DNA of 64,000 nucleotides from Centrapalus pauciflorus (GCA_020465985.1 JAANYP010000154.1:62501-126500); one strand, 5' to 3'. Counted from the stretch's first letter, positions 24,314 through 38,591 are shown. Numbers and translations are program-made. The notes: generated from the sequence alone by a model not told the origin.

Positions 24314-25591
24314 TCATGCTGCGCTAAACAAACTTGGGTACTTGATCTTCATGTCTTCTTCCGATTCCCAAGTATGATTAGCTCCCCGATGATGCTTCCA
24401 CTTGACCAGCACCATCCTGATTTCCTTGTTGCGGAGTTTCTTGACTTTTGTTTCTAAAATGCACTCCGGCTCATCAACGAACCTTAGCCGTTCGTCAATC
24501 TTAATGTCCGAGTGATCAATCCATGGTTCCCTCTCGGGCACCAGACTCTTTCTTAAGTAGCCCACATGAAATACCGGGTGAACACCAGACAATTTTTCCG
24601 GCAAGTCCAAATGATAGGACTGGTTCCCAACTCTTTCTAGTATTTTGAAGGGTCCTATAAATCGAGGGGATAACTTTCCTCGCTTAAAAAATCTTGTAAC
24701 TCCCTTCATTGGAGAAACCTTTAGGTATACCCAATCGTCCTTCTGAAACTCTATCGCTTTATGTCGGCGATCGTGGTAGTTCTTTTGCCGATCTTGTGCC
24801 GTTTTCATATATTGACGAATGAGTTGGATCTTTTCGTTTGTTTCTTGCAGTAAGGCAGGACCAGCTATTGGAGTTTCTCCTGTTTCCCTCCAACAGGTTG
24901 GAGTCCTACACTTTCTGCCATACAGGAACTCGAATGGTGCCATTTTGATTGTGGAATGGTAACTGTTGTTGTAGGAGAATTCAACCAATGGGAGGTGATC
25001 GTCCCAGTTACCACCCAAATCCATGACACACGCTCTGAGCATGTCTTCGAGAGTTAAGATTGTTCTTTCACTTTGACCATCAGATTGTGGTCTGAAAGCT
25101 GTACTCATTGCGATACGAGTACCAAAACCGTTTTGTAGAGCAGCCCAGAAGTTGGAAGTGAATCTACTATCTCGGTCAGAGACAATAGACTTAGGCACGC
25201 CATGCCTAATGACAATTTCATTAACGTAGATCTGGGCAAGACGGTCCAGTGAATAGGTCTCTCGGATTGGAATGAAGTGAGCAGATTTTGTCAGTCGGTC
25301 AACGATGACCCAAATGGCATCATGTTGACGACGTGTTTTGGGAAGCTTTGTTATGAAGTCCATGGTAATATGGTCCCACTTCCATTCTGGGATAGGAAGA
25401 GGTTGCATACTACCATAGGGCTGTTGATGTTCTGCTTTGACTAGACGACAAGTTCTGCACCTTTCAACATATTGACCGACATCTCTTTTCAATCCTGGCC
25501 ACCAGAAATCGGCTTTCAAGTCGTTGTACATTTTTGTGCTACCAGGATGAATCGAGAACTTAGACTGGTGAGCTTCCTCAAGTATTACTTC
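24314..25591 (-). pseudogene. pol: Integrase and chromodomain part of pol
   Basis: The frame continues from the RNase H part through a TGA at 25592-25594. The HHCC zinc-binding region starts in the codons right after the stop (AHQSKFSIHPG) and ends at CRTC. The DDE catalytic core shows Asp in TMDFITKLP, Asp in VSDRDSRF and Glu in SERTILTLEDML. The C-terminus has a chromodomain (ETKVKKLRNKEIRMVLVKW ... WESEEDMKIKYPSLF) typical of chromoviruses, followed by the stop. It would insert element cDNA and direct it to chromatin. 405 codons are open from an internal Met at 25531. Apart from the upstream stop this part looks intact. Confidence 0.9.
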
Positions 25592-27339
25592 TCACATGTT
25601 CCCGAACTTAGGAACCCAAATTCTGCCGTAAATACCTTTCAGTCCAGTTCCATCGTCTTGCATTAACGGCAGTTGAATTCTGATGTTCTCGTCCTTTACA
25701 TTCTCTTCCTTTAAGGCCTGCAACTGAGCAGCCCTTACATCGTCTATAATTGTTGACGTCAATATCGTGGAGGTCAAGGCATAGCAATATGCCTTGCAGT
25801 ATGCTTTTCTGCTTAGGGCATCGGCCACTACGTTGGCCTTCCCCGGGTGATATAGAATTTCACAATCATAGTCTTTAATCAGCTCCATTGACCTTCTCTG
25901 TCTCATATTCAAGTCCTTCTGACTGAATATGTATTTCAAACTCTTGTGGTCGGTGAAGAGCTGACACTTGGTTCCATACAAGTAGTGCCTCCATAACTTG
26001 AGAGCGAAAGTCACAGCAGTTAGCTCCAGATCATGAGTAGAGTAATCTTTCTCATGTGGTTTGAGCTGTCTGGAAGCGTATGCTATGACATTTCCTCTTT
26101 GCATCAGAACAGCACCCAAACCCATGCATGATGCATCCGTGTAAACCACAAAGTCCTCGTTCCCTTCAGGCAGGGCTAAAATTGGTGCTTCACTTAGCAG
26201 ATTCTTCAATCTGTCAAAAGCCACTTGTTGTTCTTCTTTCCAAAAGAAGGTTGCGTTCTTGCGAGTAAGTTTTGTAAGTGGAACGGCGATTTTTGAGAAG
26301 TCTTTAATGAATCGGCGGTAATAACCAGCCAATCCCAGAAAGCTACGAATTTCTGAGGCGTTGCGAGGTGATTCCCAGTTCTGGATAGCTTCGATCTTTG
26401 TAGGATCAACAGCAATCCCAGCACCAGATATCACGTGCCCCAAGAATTGGATCTGAATAGGATATTGAGTAGATGCTAGTTAATAAAGAGTTCATAAGTA
26501 AGTATAAGGATCAAGGAATCATTTGGGATGTTGAGACGTACCTGCCTCAACCAGAATTCACACTTAGAGAATTTGGCATAAAGTCGCTCTTTGCGCAGCA
26601 ACTCTAGCAATTCTCTCAGATGTGCTGCATGATCCTCTTCGGTCTTTGAATATATGAGAATGTCATCGATGAACACGATGACAGATTTGTCGAGCATTGG
26701 CCGGCAGACTCGATTCATGAGATCCATGAAAGCAGCCGGCGCATTTGTGAGACCGAATGGCATTACCAGAAACTCGTAGTGTCCGTAACGAGTTCTGAAA
26801 GCCGTCTTTGGAATGTCATCTGGGTGTACTTTGAGTTGGTGATAACCCGAACGAAGATCAATCTTCGAGAAGTAGCTTGCGCCTTGTAACTGGTCGAAGA
26901 GATCATCAATCCGGGGCAACGGGTACTTGTTTTTGATTGTGACTTTGTTGAGTTCTCGGTAGTCGATGCACATACGTAATGTGCCATCCTTCTTTTTGAC
27001 AAACAGAACAGGAGCGCCCCAAGGAGATGAACTTGGGCGGATAAAGCCTTTGTCAAGTAGCTCCTGTAACTGCTTCATCATTTCCTGCATCTCAGCAGGA
27101 GCTAAGCGATAGGGAGCCTTTGCTATTGGAGTAGCTCCGGGAATGAGATCAATGCGGAATTCCACTTGGCGATCAGGTGGCAATCCCGAGATATCTTCTG
27201 GAAAGACATCTGGAAACTCGGAAACGACGGAAACGGTGGAAGGATATTGAATTTCAGCCTTTGCATCGACAGCGTAAGCTAAGTAGCTGAACAACCCTTG
27301 GCAACATGCTTTCGGGCTTTTGCGATTGAAATAAGGCAT
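25592..27339 (-). pseudogene. pol: Reverse transcriptase and RNase H part of pol, with an intron-like interruption
   Basis: RT shows KIDLRSGYHQL, MPFGLTNAPAAF and the catalytic box VFIDDILIYS. RNase H shows the acidic residues in VVYTDASCMGLGAV, the Glu in THDLELTAV and FTDHKSLKY. The N-terminal join to gag-protease needs a one-base frameshift near 27285. After codon CAG at 26542-26544 the frame runs into 89 bp of unrelated AT-rich sequence bounded by GTACGT and TATTCAG. Removing these bases exactly restores the conserved frame (LRQ, then IQFLGH). The frame then stays open to the TGA at 25592-25594, which separates it from integrase. The enzyme copies element RNA into cDNA in the virus-like particle. 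Confidence 0.88.
26453..26541 (-). other. Putative 89-bp spliceosomal intron in the RT gene
   Basis: On the minus strand the donor is CAG/GTACGT and the acceptor CTATTCAG/ATC. The interior is AT-rich and contains an in-frame stop. It lies between two codons (phase 0), and its length of 89 is not a multiple of three, so reading through destroys the frame while splicing restores it. Introns in plant LTR elements are known, for example in Ogre, but at a different place. Confidence 0.75.
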
Positions 27340-28949
27340 AAGTCGCCTTTGTGTCTGTCACCATAAATGCATATGTCTCGGCCCTCGGGAGTGGTGATCT
27401 TAATCATCCTTTTCTTGCAAACGATTTGGGCCTCGTTATGAACTAACCAGTCCATGCCTACTATGATATCGAATTCTCCGAACTCCATGGGAATTAAGTC
27501 TATGTTGAATACTACATCCTCTACAAGTAAAGTGCAATTCCTATAAACCTTGTCTGCTTTAACTAACATGTTGCTAGCAGTCTCTATGTCAAGTACAAAT
27601 TGCAGTTTAGAAGTAGGCATATTGAATTGACGAGCAAATGAAGTGGAGACAAATGAACGATTTGCTCCGGAATCAAACAAGATACGTGCAGGAATTGAGT
27701 TAACATAGAACGTACCAGTGACCACCTCCGGGTCATCCTTTGCTTCTTCAGCTGTAATTTGGAATGCCCTTGTTGGAGCCCTTTGAGATTGATCTCTTCG
27801 AGCCGTGGAAGCTACAGAAGATCTTGCTGCCGATTGTTGAGCATTCTGATCTCGTGGGGGTTTCGGGCAGTCCCTTGAGAAATGGCCAAGTCTGTGACAG
27901 TTGTAACATGCATCGTCTTTTCGAGGACAATGCTCCCAGTGATGGCCTTTCTGCCCACAGCAGAAGCAGTACATATCCTGAGTCTTGCACTCCCCAGGGT
28001 GCGCTTTTCTGCATCGTCTGCAGTCTCTCATTTCTGAACTGGCCGAAAAGGCCCTTCCCTTCTTGGGTGATGATGACTGTTGATGGGATTGAGGAGAGAA
28101 TCGGGAAGATCCAGACTCCCGCTGCCTTTTTGGCGGCGATGGTTGAGTTGGTGTTGCGGCGGCTGACCCAATGACGTACCCAGATAATAAGACGATCTGC
28201 TCAACATTCCGAGCAGCCTCTAGCAAACCAGCAAAAGTTGTATACCGAACCCCACTCATGGTTCGGCGTATCTCATAATCCAATCCGACCTCAAACCGGG
28301 CTATCTTTCTTTCCTCCGTGTCGACTTGATGCGGTGCAAACAGACTTAAGCGGGTGAACTCAACGGCATATTGCGTAACCGTCTTCGTTCCTTGGGTCAA
28401 ATTCAGAAACTTCGCCTCTAGACGGCGCTTCTCATCAGTAGGACAGTATTGCTGAGAGAATACTTCCTTGAATTCACTCCATGACATGTGTGACACTACC
28501 TCCATCGTCAACACATGTGTCATAGCATCCCATCACATTACTGCGTCCCTTGCAAACATAGCGGTTGCAAAGCGGACCATGTCCTTATCAGCACAGTCGC
28601 TGATTCTGAAAGTTCTCTCCGTGGTGGTGATCCACTCCAATGCCGTGACGGCATCTCCAGTTCCATCAAAAGTAACAGCCCCGTTACTTTTGAAGTCCTT
28701 AAACCTACAACCCCTTGACTTATTAGAAGACCCAGTGTCTTGTCTTTCCTCTTGGTCATCTTGTTGTTGTTCCTTGTTCTTTCGTTTATCAGCCTTACTT
28801 TTCGCTTCGGCCTCATCTCTGGCCCTTAATTGGTCTGCAAATGACTGAGCCTGCTCAGCCATTCTTTTGGATTGTAGCTCATTATTCTGTTCCATAAGAG
28901 CTTGCATCATCTGGAACATTAGTTGAGGAGTCATATCGTCTCCTGACAT
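27279..28949 (-). pseudogene. gag: Gag and protease part of the younger chromovirus
   Basis: The frame starts at MSGDDMTPQLMFQMM (28949). It has a charged coiled-coil-like N-terminus with KADKRKNKEQQQDDQEERQ, then the capsid core (TFDGTGDAVTALEWI). A TGA at 28530-28532 replaces a Trp codon in the usual WW position. The frame stays open behind it to 27279. Two CCHC knuckles follow, CFCCGQKGHHWEHC and CYNCHRLGHFSRDC, and then an aspartic protease with ILFDSGANRSFVS and the later DIIVGMDWL. Near 27285 one base is missing relative to the pol frame, so this part ends in a stop before RT. Gag packages the RNA and protease processes the polyprotein. Confidence 0.88.
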
Positions 28950-29141
28950 GTTATGAAATATAACAACTTATATTTTAAACATTTATTGGTAAGTCCTAAG
29001 TGTTTACAGTTACCCTTTAATTTGTCCCCGTGTGCATGTCAATTCCTATCTTAGTTCGGATCATTTCCTAGGAGTCCATTCTAATATCATAACCTAAGTT
29101 TGAGTCCAAGTCCTCGCGGACACTTGAAACCTCAAACTAAT

Positions 29142-29153
29142 GCTCTGATACCA
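29142..29153 (-). other. Primer-binding site of the younger chromovirus
   Basis: TGGTATCAGAGC on the minus strand, complementary to initiator Met tRNA, five bases inside the 5' LTR. Confidence 0.88.
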
Positions 29154-29158
29154 AAACC

Positions 29159-31047
29159 TGTGACACCCTCTTGCTTTGATATTATAAATGGAATCACCAG
29201 GATCAACAAACAACCCAATGAATATCATAACAATTGAAATTGAGTACTTAAATCAGAATTAAGCAAATCCACACTAAAGCAATGAAAGTACATGTCTACA
29301 GTTATAAAGTCTAACTATTACATGAACATAATTGTTTTAGAAGTAGTAAATCCCAGCCCATAGCTATTACATTACAGTACCAATAGCTTCTAAGGTCCCC
29401 GGAATATTGAAGTGAATTGCTTAAGTAGAAGGTCCAGCTACACTTTTGCCTTTGCCTGAAAACATTTGTGAGTCAACTTTAAGCTAAAGCTTAGTGAGAT
29501 AACAGATTATGCAAACAACAAATATTTCTTTACAAGCAATGCTTAACCATGGGCAGTGTAAGCCCCATGTATGTGAAAACAGGCAGTGTAAGCCTCAATG
29601 TGTGCATAAACCATGCATTGCTAGCATGGGGTTGGCAGTTCAAATGCTGATCGGAGATGTGCCGAACCTGACGGGATAACGAGTGGGATGATCAGTCCCC
29701 GACAGTGGCCTGCTGTCAGCCCCGGTCCAGGTCGCATCAGATTATGAAGTAATGATCATGTAGTGCAAGCATGATGTAAATAAATGCACTTTCAATTGAA
29801 CGCTGGCTACATGAGTATTACATGTCAAGTACGAGTGTGCATCATAACAACAAATCATGTACGAGTGCCAAATGATGTATATGAACAATGTGAACATGCC
29901 ATTGAATGTATAAACATGAATGCAAAAAAAACAATAAATGTTCGAATGACAATCTGTTACTCACAGTGATTGGTATTGTGTGACTTGTCTCCGAATCAAT
30001 GTGTGTTTTGATAACACCACAATGATCTGTAATGTAAGTGTAATAGTGAACTTGTGTCAGTAATTGCTTAAAAATTGTATTCTGAAAACTAAGTGTAATT
30101 GGGTTCTGAATTCGGACCACATCCGAATTCGGATGGTCCGAATTGTGGTTGGTCCGAAATTGGTCCTTGGTCCGAATTTGGTATGATCCGAAATGGGTGA
30201 TCCGGATTGGTAGGGTCCGTAATGGTCATGGGTCCGAAGTGGGGAGAGGTCCGAAACTAAGGTGATCCGAATTCGGATGGATCATCATCCGAGTTCATAC
30301 TTAGAAATTTTCCAATATTTTCCAGAATTATGTTTTTGACCATTTTTGCATGTTTTTGAGTCTAATACTGTAAATGTGAACTTATATGCTATCATTTAAC
30401 TTATATCATCATATTTATGTACCAAAATAACCCATTTATGTGACTTTTTCTATGTGTCTCGATGAACACACACACTAAAACACACACTTATCTTGAAATC
30501 ATACTTAGAGTGTGAATCTGATTCTGAAATTTGGTACATAACAACATACATGCTCGATTTCAACATATCATCAATAAAATCCAACATGCATTGACATTTG
30601 CAACTAGAATCTTGTGATTCGGTTTACTCCAAAACCGAACCAAATATATCAAAAATCCGTAAATTTGAGTAAATGTTACCTTGATTTGATACTTGCAGTT
30701 GTTATAGTTCCTTAATTGCTACTTGAATCCAGATTTTGCACTTGAAATTTGTTGATTTCTTGTGTTCCATGAATTGAAGCCGAGAGGAACAGAGAGTAGA
30801 GAGAGAATCGGTTTTAGAGAGAGTGTGTAGTGAGAGAATGGATTCTTGAAAATGAAAGGCCTCTTTTCTATTATTCCCCTTTTATTTCTATTTTGACCCA
30901 ATTGCATATTGTACCCCTCAACTTCGTATTTTCTTACTTTACTGATAATATGATCAAAGTAAACTTAAATTGATATAACATTCCATTAGTACAATAATTG
31001 AGTCTTAAAATCGTAAATTACATATAATTAAAATTTGGGATGTTACA
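29159..31047 (-). repeat. 5' LTR of the younger chromovirus (right copy)
   Basis: 1889 bp. It has a 34-bp segment near 29716-29750 missing from the other LTR, plus one extra A in a homopolymer. CT-rich leader (minus strand) near 30780-30840 and a donor-like CAAG/GTAACATT near 30680. Confidence 0.92.
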
Positions 31048-31830
31048 TCCATTTCATCAATGCATGACTTATTCGTATACTCGAGGAATCTTGGACCTCT
31101 TTTTTTTATCATACCTTTCGTTTGGACTCACCTGGATATCCATAGATTATTCCTGGCCCTTTTGATGCCGGATGCCGACGTACTTGCACTGTCGGAAGTC
31201 CCGTACTTGCTAGGGACAGTCCCGTACTTGCTAGGGACAGCCTCGTACTATGCTAGAGGCATCACCACACCCGTACTTGCTAGGGAAACCCGAATTATGA
31301 AGGGGCATGTTGTTTTTGATCACGCATCTTGTGCGCTTGACTTATGCCATTTGGAATCATTATGTTGATCATCATTGCATCTATATACCTTGTGTTATAT
31401 CTAATCTAGTAACTCACCAACTTTATGTTGACCCGTTAGTTGTTGACCTTTTTCAGGCACTGTCAAGGGTAAGGGCCTGGCCGGTCCGTCTCATTGATTT
31501 CGGTTGGGGCTAGCTTAGAGTTCCCCGCCTTTTGGTATAGCTTTTGGATCGCTCGGGTGCGGGATTAGTGGACTCCTTTTTTGGCATATGCTCGTGGATG
31601 AACTTAGCTTTTATCCATGGTTAGATAATCTAGATGTTTAAAATTTATAACCCCATCTGCTTCGATCCATGATACCCCACACTTTGCTCATTATTAGGTG
31701 ACAAAGTGGGAAGTATCATGTTGATGGCTTTTGAATATTGAAAATTTAAATTTGACGCAATTTCTGCAAAGTATTAAAATATGAATTATTGTTAAATGTG
31801 TGTGAAATACCCTATTTAGTTGTGAGGGTG
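31048..31830 (+). repeat. 3' LTR of the old chromovirus, second part
   Basis: Starts with the duplicated TCCAT and continues the LTR interrupted at 22422. It shows the gypsy-LTR landmarks CTAGTAACTCACC near 31406 and TTTTTCAGGCACTG near 31450. Three short repeats CCCGTACTTGCTAGGGA occur at 31199-31290. A likely LTR end is GAGGGTGTTTCA at about 31830. No matching target duplication was found. Confidence 0.55.
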
Positions 31831-32919
31831 TTTCAGCTGGACATACTAAAACTAAATCCTAATATGGAGATTGACTTTAAATATGAGAAAAAGGCATATA
31901 TTGAAAAGTGCCTAACAGAGGTATTACTAATACCTCATGATATTGATTCTCAAGTGAGAAATTTGAATACCTTGTGCATTAAATGTTATAAACACCAAGA
32001 ATAATGGTGTGTTTCAAAACTATATTGAATGCTATAAGTTAGCAACAAATCTCTATAAATCCTTGATGGAATTATATGATGATAACTGAAGCCATCTATT
32101 CTATGAATATGTTGGAAAACAAGTAAATTATGTTATATACCTCCAACTAAAGTGGAATTATTTTCCAAAGACATTTATAGCCATAATAGCCTAAGTTTAT
32201 AACTTGGGTTGAGGTGCTAATTAATGCTACTATGTAGCAAATGTCGCTGTAATGCACTGCAGTCATAACCCTTTGTGGGAAATAGGCGAGGGTGAATTGT
32301 CCTCCCCGTCGCTTCTTTTAAAATATAAAAAAAAAAGTAATTTTAAAGAATGGTAGAATACATACACATGATTATGATATTAAAAGAGAATTCTCTTGTT
32401 GGGAAAAGTTATGGAATTATAATCTTATGCTAATTATACAAGTAATGAGATATCTCGAAATCCAAATGATCTATAAATGATATAATTATATTGAGATTAA
32501 AAGTACATACGTATATGAGAAATATAAGAGGTATTACATCCTCAAATCAAATTATAATGACTCTATTAATAATCCATGTTAAGACTCAAGTAGAGTTCTA
32601 CTAATTTTGATAATATTTTTATATAGCTAAAGTATTGACTGGTTTAAGTAAGGACTCATTACTTGTTAATAATGTAAAGAACTCCCAAAAGTTGAATCCC
32701 GAATTATGTATCGTACATTTAGTTATAGACTGTGGGATGAAGGATTCATTATACCGAGTTCTTCGTTTTGGGTGCTCTGGTTTTAATTGTTAAAAGAGAA
32801 GAACGTCACCTGTAAAGGTGCATAAGTTACCATAAACTAAAAGGGTAATAGAATAATAGTCCAAAAAACTATTCTTTGCCTGATAGTGATGATCAGTTGA
32901 TCAATGAAAAGATACTTTA
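31831..32919. other. Unassigned, decayed sequence
   Basis: About 1.1 kb, AT-rich, no open frame I can support. It is probably old retrotransposon DNA because the next segment is an RT fossil, but I see no domain here. Confidence 0.4.
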
Positions 32920-33107
32920 TACCTCTCAGACATTGATCTGCAAATTTAATATTATTAACTGAAAGATTCGTGAGAAGGTGTACCAAAGACCTCATTTCAT
33001 ACATGATGTGGCCAATATACATTTTGGTGATGCCGTTTGAACTCACAAATGCACTAGTTGCACCTATGAATATGATAAACCTATCATGCCGACCTATGTT
33101 GGATATA
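32920..33107 (+). pseudogene. Reverse transcriptase fossil (Ty3/gypsy)
   Basis: The plus strand reads VPKTSFHT, a stop, CGQYTFW, then in another frame ILVMPFELTNALVAPMNM and INLSCRPMLD. This lines up with IPKTAFRTRYGHYEFLVMPF and the following residues of the RT at 26476-27339. At least one stop and one frameshift are present. It breaks off a few bases before the family B element. Confidence 0.75.
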
Positions 33108-33111
33108 GTCA

Positions 33112-33534
33112 GGTTCAAAAAGGTACATTTCGAAATCCAGTGCACCCGAAGGTACCAACCTTAAAAAACTTTTTTTTTTTAATTTTTTTCTCATAACCAT
33201 GTTTAATTTAATGTTATACGCATGCTATATGAATTTCACATACATTCACACTTTATGTGTCCTTAAAAATTATGTGAATGCTCAATGCATATTTATGTGA
33301 ATGATCATCCATGTGAATGGTCATTCACACCATTCGTCATTTCACACCATGTGAATGGTGTGAATGACCATTCACATGATCTTTTTTACCATTCACAAGA
33401 TTTCTGATGTTCCTTCTTTTGAAAAAAGTCTTATAATGTTGTCTTATACATGTCTATTAAAAAATATATGTGAATGATCATTCGCATTAGGGTACGCTGA
33501 ATACGCTGGAATCTTATAGGTACGCCGATGAACC
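33112..33534. mobile_element. Family B TA-linked element, copy B1 (423 bp)
   Basis: Left end GGTTCAAAAAGGTACA, right end (reverse complement) GGTTCATCGGCGTACC. The left half resembles family A over about 130 bp (CCGAAGGTACCAACC and on). The middle is a small palindrome with repeats of TTCACACCATTCACATGG. Right flank is (TA)n. The inverted copy is at 54683-55092. Confidence 0.8.
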
Positions 33535-33536
33535 TG

Positions 33537-33832
<296 letters not shown>

Positions 33833-33835
33833 CAA

Positions 33836-33836
<1 letters not shown>

Positions 33837-33908
<72 letters not shown>
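33837..33908. repeat. (TA)n microsatellite
   Basis: Tract of about 72 bp shared by C5 and D1. Confidence 0.97.
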
Positions 33909-33910
<2 letters not shown>

Positions 33911-33914
33911 ATTG

Positions 33915-34290
33915 GGTTCACATGAGAACCCCTCTATTTCGTGAGAACGTAAGAACCACTCTAAAATTTGTGCATCTACTATATAAAATTGTGCATTTGA
34001 TACTAAAATTAAATTTTTTCAATAAATTTATACATTTCATGTAAAAATTTATGCATCTCATGCTATAATTTATTTAGTTTATGTACGAATTGTGCATTTG
34101 ATGTTCAAATTTGTGCATTTAGTTTATAATTTAATTAATATAATTTTTGAATGAAACTTTAATGTTAGATTATGATATTTATTAATATTTAAGACTAATA
34201 ATGGTTTTAAGTAAAACTTTTAATTTTTAAATTTGTGCATTTTGGAGTGGTTCTCACGTTCTCACGGTAACGAGGGTTCTTACCGGAACC
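33915..34290. mobile_element. Family D TA-linked element, copy D1 (376 bp)
   Basis: Ends GGTTCACATGAGAACC and GGTTCCGGTAAGAACC; both carry GTGAGAAC near 27-34 and GAACC ending at 42-43. The interior repeats TTTGTGCATTT-type words. (TA)n follows at 34295-34325. A diverged copy is at 56041-56437. Confidence 0.8.
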
Positions 34291-34291
34291 C

Positions 34292-34294
<3 letters not shown>

Positions 34295-34325
<31 letters not shown>
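34295..34325. repeat. (TA)n microsatellite
   Basis: Short TA tract at the right edge of D1. Confidence 0.95.
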
Positions 34326-34331
<6 letters not shown>

Positions 34332-35438
34332 AAAATTATAATAACTGTGACCAAAAATGAGTTCGGTTTCGGAAACGGTCCAAACCCGAGTTACCAGAAA
34401 ACCGAAAATCCGCAAGATCATGAACCATTATTCGGCCTGAAGATAAAACAGTCCAATCTGGTTTGGTCTGGTTCCGATTAGTTTTTTGACCTTTACAAAG
34501 AAAAAAAGAATTTCGGACCGGACCAAACCTGATAAAACTGAAAACCAAATTATAAGAATTATAGGAATTGAGAACCACCCAAAATGAAACATTCCAGTCT
34601 CGGCCGATGCGGTTTGGGTCTAGTTCCTGTTTGGTTCGGGTATAAAAATTTTATATATTATTTTTGTTATTAAAATATAAAGTTTATATAATATAATTTT
34701 GAGGTTATAGACATTCTATGTAGAACTTTTACTAAAAATACTAGGTTAATACGTAATACATGAATTAATTTTAAAAATATATATTTACAAAATATTTATA
34801 ATATAATAATTATAAGAATAATAGAGTTTGTTTAAATTTAGTTGGTTAATTATTAAATTAATCATATTAGATTTGGATATATTTGATTTATTTTAAAATT
34901 TAAAGTAAATTTAATAAATGAAGTGACAAAATGAAAAAAGCAACATGTGGCAAATCAAAAGAATATGACACGTGTCATGTTAGTTAGGTGTTGTTTGTTT
35001 TTTATGAGGTTAAATATCAAAAACCACGTTTGAAATTAAGAGGATGCCTCAACATCTGAAACTAAGAGGCTGTTAATTTTAATGAGACAACTCGTTTCCT
35101 CTAAAATTCAGATGATAGAACCTCTTAAGTCTAAAATAAAACCAACAGTACAATTTAGGTTAATATCTGAAATTTAGACTTCAGACCATTTTCAGACACT
35201 CTTAATTACAAACACACATTTACTCATTTAATAGTATAGATAGATTCACATAAAACTTGAATTAAGCCTTGTTTGCATTAAAAGGATTTGAAGAGGGTCT
35301 GAAGTCTAAATTCAGATATAAAATGAATTAAGATAGTTTGTTTAGTTTCAGAGTTATGAAGTTACAACATCTGAATCTACCTCTTAATTTTAAGGAGGCT
35401 TGGGTCTAAAAAAAAATTGAGAGGTCTCTTTTTTTATT
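34326..35438. other. Non-coding, MITE-like debris
   Basis: 34355-34640 has GGTTCGG/CCGAACC-type words in both orientations, as in hAT-related MITEs. 35010-35430 has CTTAAGAGG/CAGATTTAGA words in both orientations. I could not define ends or target duplications. Confidence 0.4.
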
Positions 35439-37569
<2,131 letters not shown>

Positions 37570-38591
37570 TACTTATTTTTAGTTTACAAACCATAAAACT
37601 ATTAATTATATTAATTATTATAATTTCAGTTATCTTTTTTCAATTATTCATTAAAATATAAGTTCAGTTTATTCTTATTTTAATATATTTATCATATTAA
37701 TTATTATTATTTAATTTTGTTTGTATAAATTATTTAATTATAATATATAATTACTTAGATATAATATTTTAAAGTAATATATTTTTAGATGTTTCATATT
37801 ATGAAACAAACAATCTTAAGATAACCTCTTAATTTCAAATTTCAGATCTTAAGACAACCTCTAAATTTCAAATGTGGATTTCTGATTTCAGACATTAAAC
37901 TCTTTTTAAAAAAATAACACCTTAGTAAAGTAGTAATTAATATAACAGTTATATTTTATGTTCAAGTAGAGGTAGGGGTGACATCGATATAGTATGACAA
38001 CCGAATTGGGTGACACCATATTCTTTTTAGGCATGTCATTAGTACTGTGGACTAAAATGATTATAAAATTCTGGTACTAGTATCCATATATGTATATTCG
38101 ATATTGGACTGGTTAGTGCCTTTATTTTCCATTCATCAGAGCTAATATCATAAGCAATAAACAAAACGAATATCAAATTCAAAAAATAAATTTAATATCA
38201 AGGAACAACTACCCATTTCAAAAGAAGATAGTTTGAGAACCTGTTGTGAGCGGTGAGTATCGATCCTTGATGCTCTTTTTACTTTTTTTTTTCTTCATTT
38301 ATGACTAGTGTAAGTTGAGAAGCCAATAAACAATGTTAATATCAAATCCAATAAATAAAATTTATATAAAATCAACAAACAAAAGTAATATCAAAATGGG
38401 TTATTATTAACTTGAAGATTTATAAATTATTTTTATTTTTATTTTTCTGTCTTTTAAAGGATTTTAAGTCTATTTTTTAATCAAGTAAATTGTTGGACAC
38501 GTCTACTTGATCGCTTGGATATTTGTTGACGAACTTTAATTTGTCAAATCAAAAAATTATTTTCTAAAAAAATTAAGATTTTTGTTAAAAG

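Larger units (their letters stand above)
22423..31047 (-). mobile_element. Nearly complete Tekay-like Ty3/gypsy chromovirus, minus strand (8.6 kb)
   Basis: Two LTRs of 1854 and 1889 bp, a 5-bp target duplication, primer-binding site, polypurine tract and domains in the order gag, two zinc knuckles, protease, RT, RNase H, integrase, chromodomain. The LTRs differ by roughly 15-20 substitutions by eye plus a 34-bp indel, so insertion is fairly recent. The coding region has two stops (28530-28532, 25592-25594), one frameshift near 27285 and an apparent intron (26453-26541). It sits inside the 3' LTR of an older, opposite-strand relative. The lineage call rests on the integrase-linked chromodomain and general sequence style. 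Confidence 0.93.

Noticed and set aside
27270..27300. Programmed frameshift between gag-protease and RT in the younger element
   Set aside because: No slippery heptamer or stable downstream structure is evident, and related elements usually have one frame; a one-base deletion is simpler.
27764..28174. Plus-strand frames of 126-136 codons opposite gag-protease (also 28468-28848)
   Set aside because: Shadows of the gag frame on the other strand.
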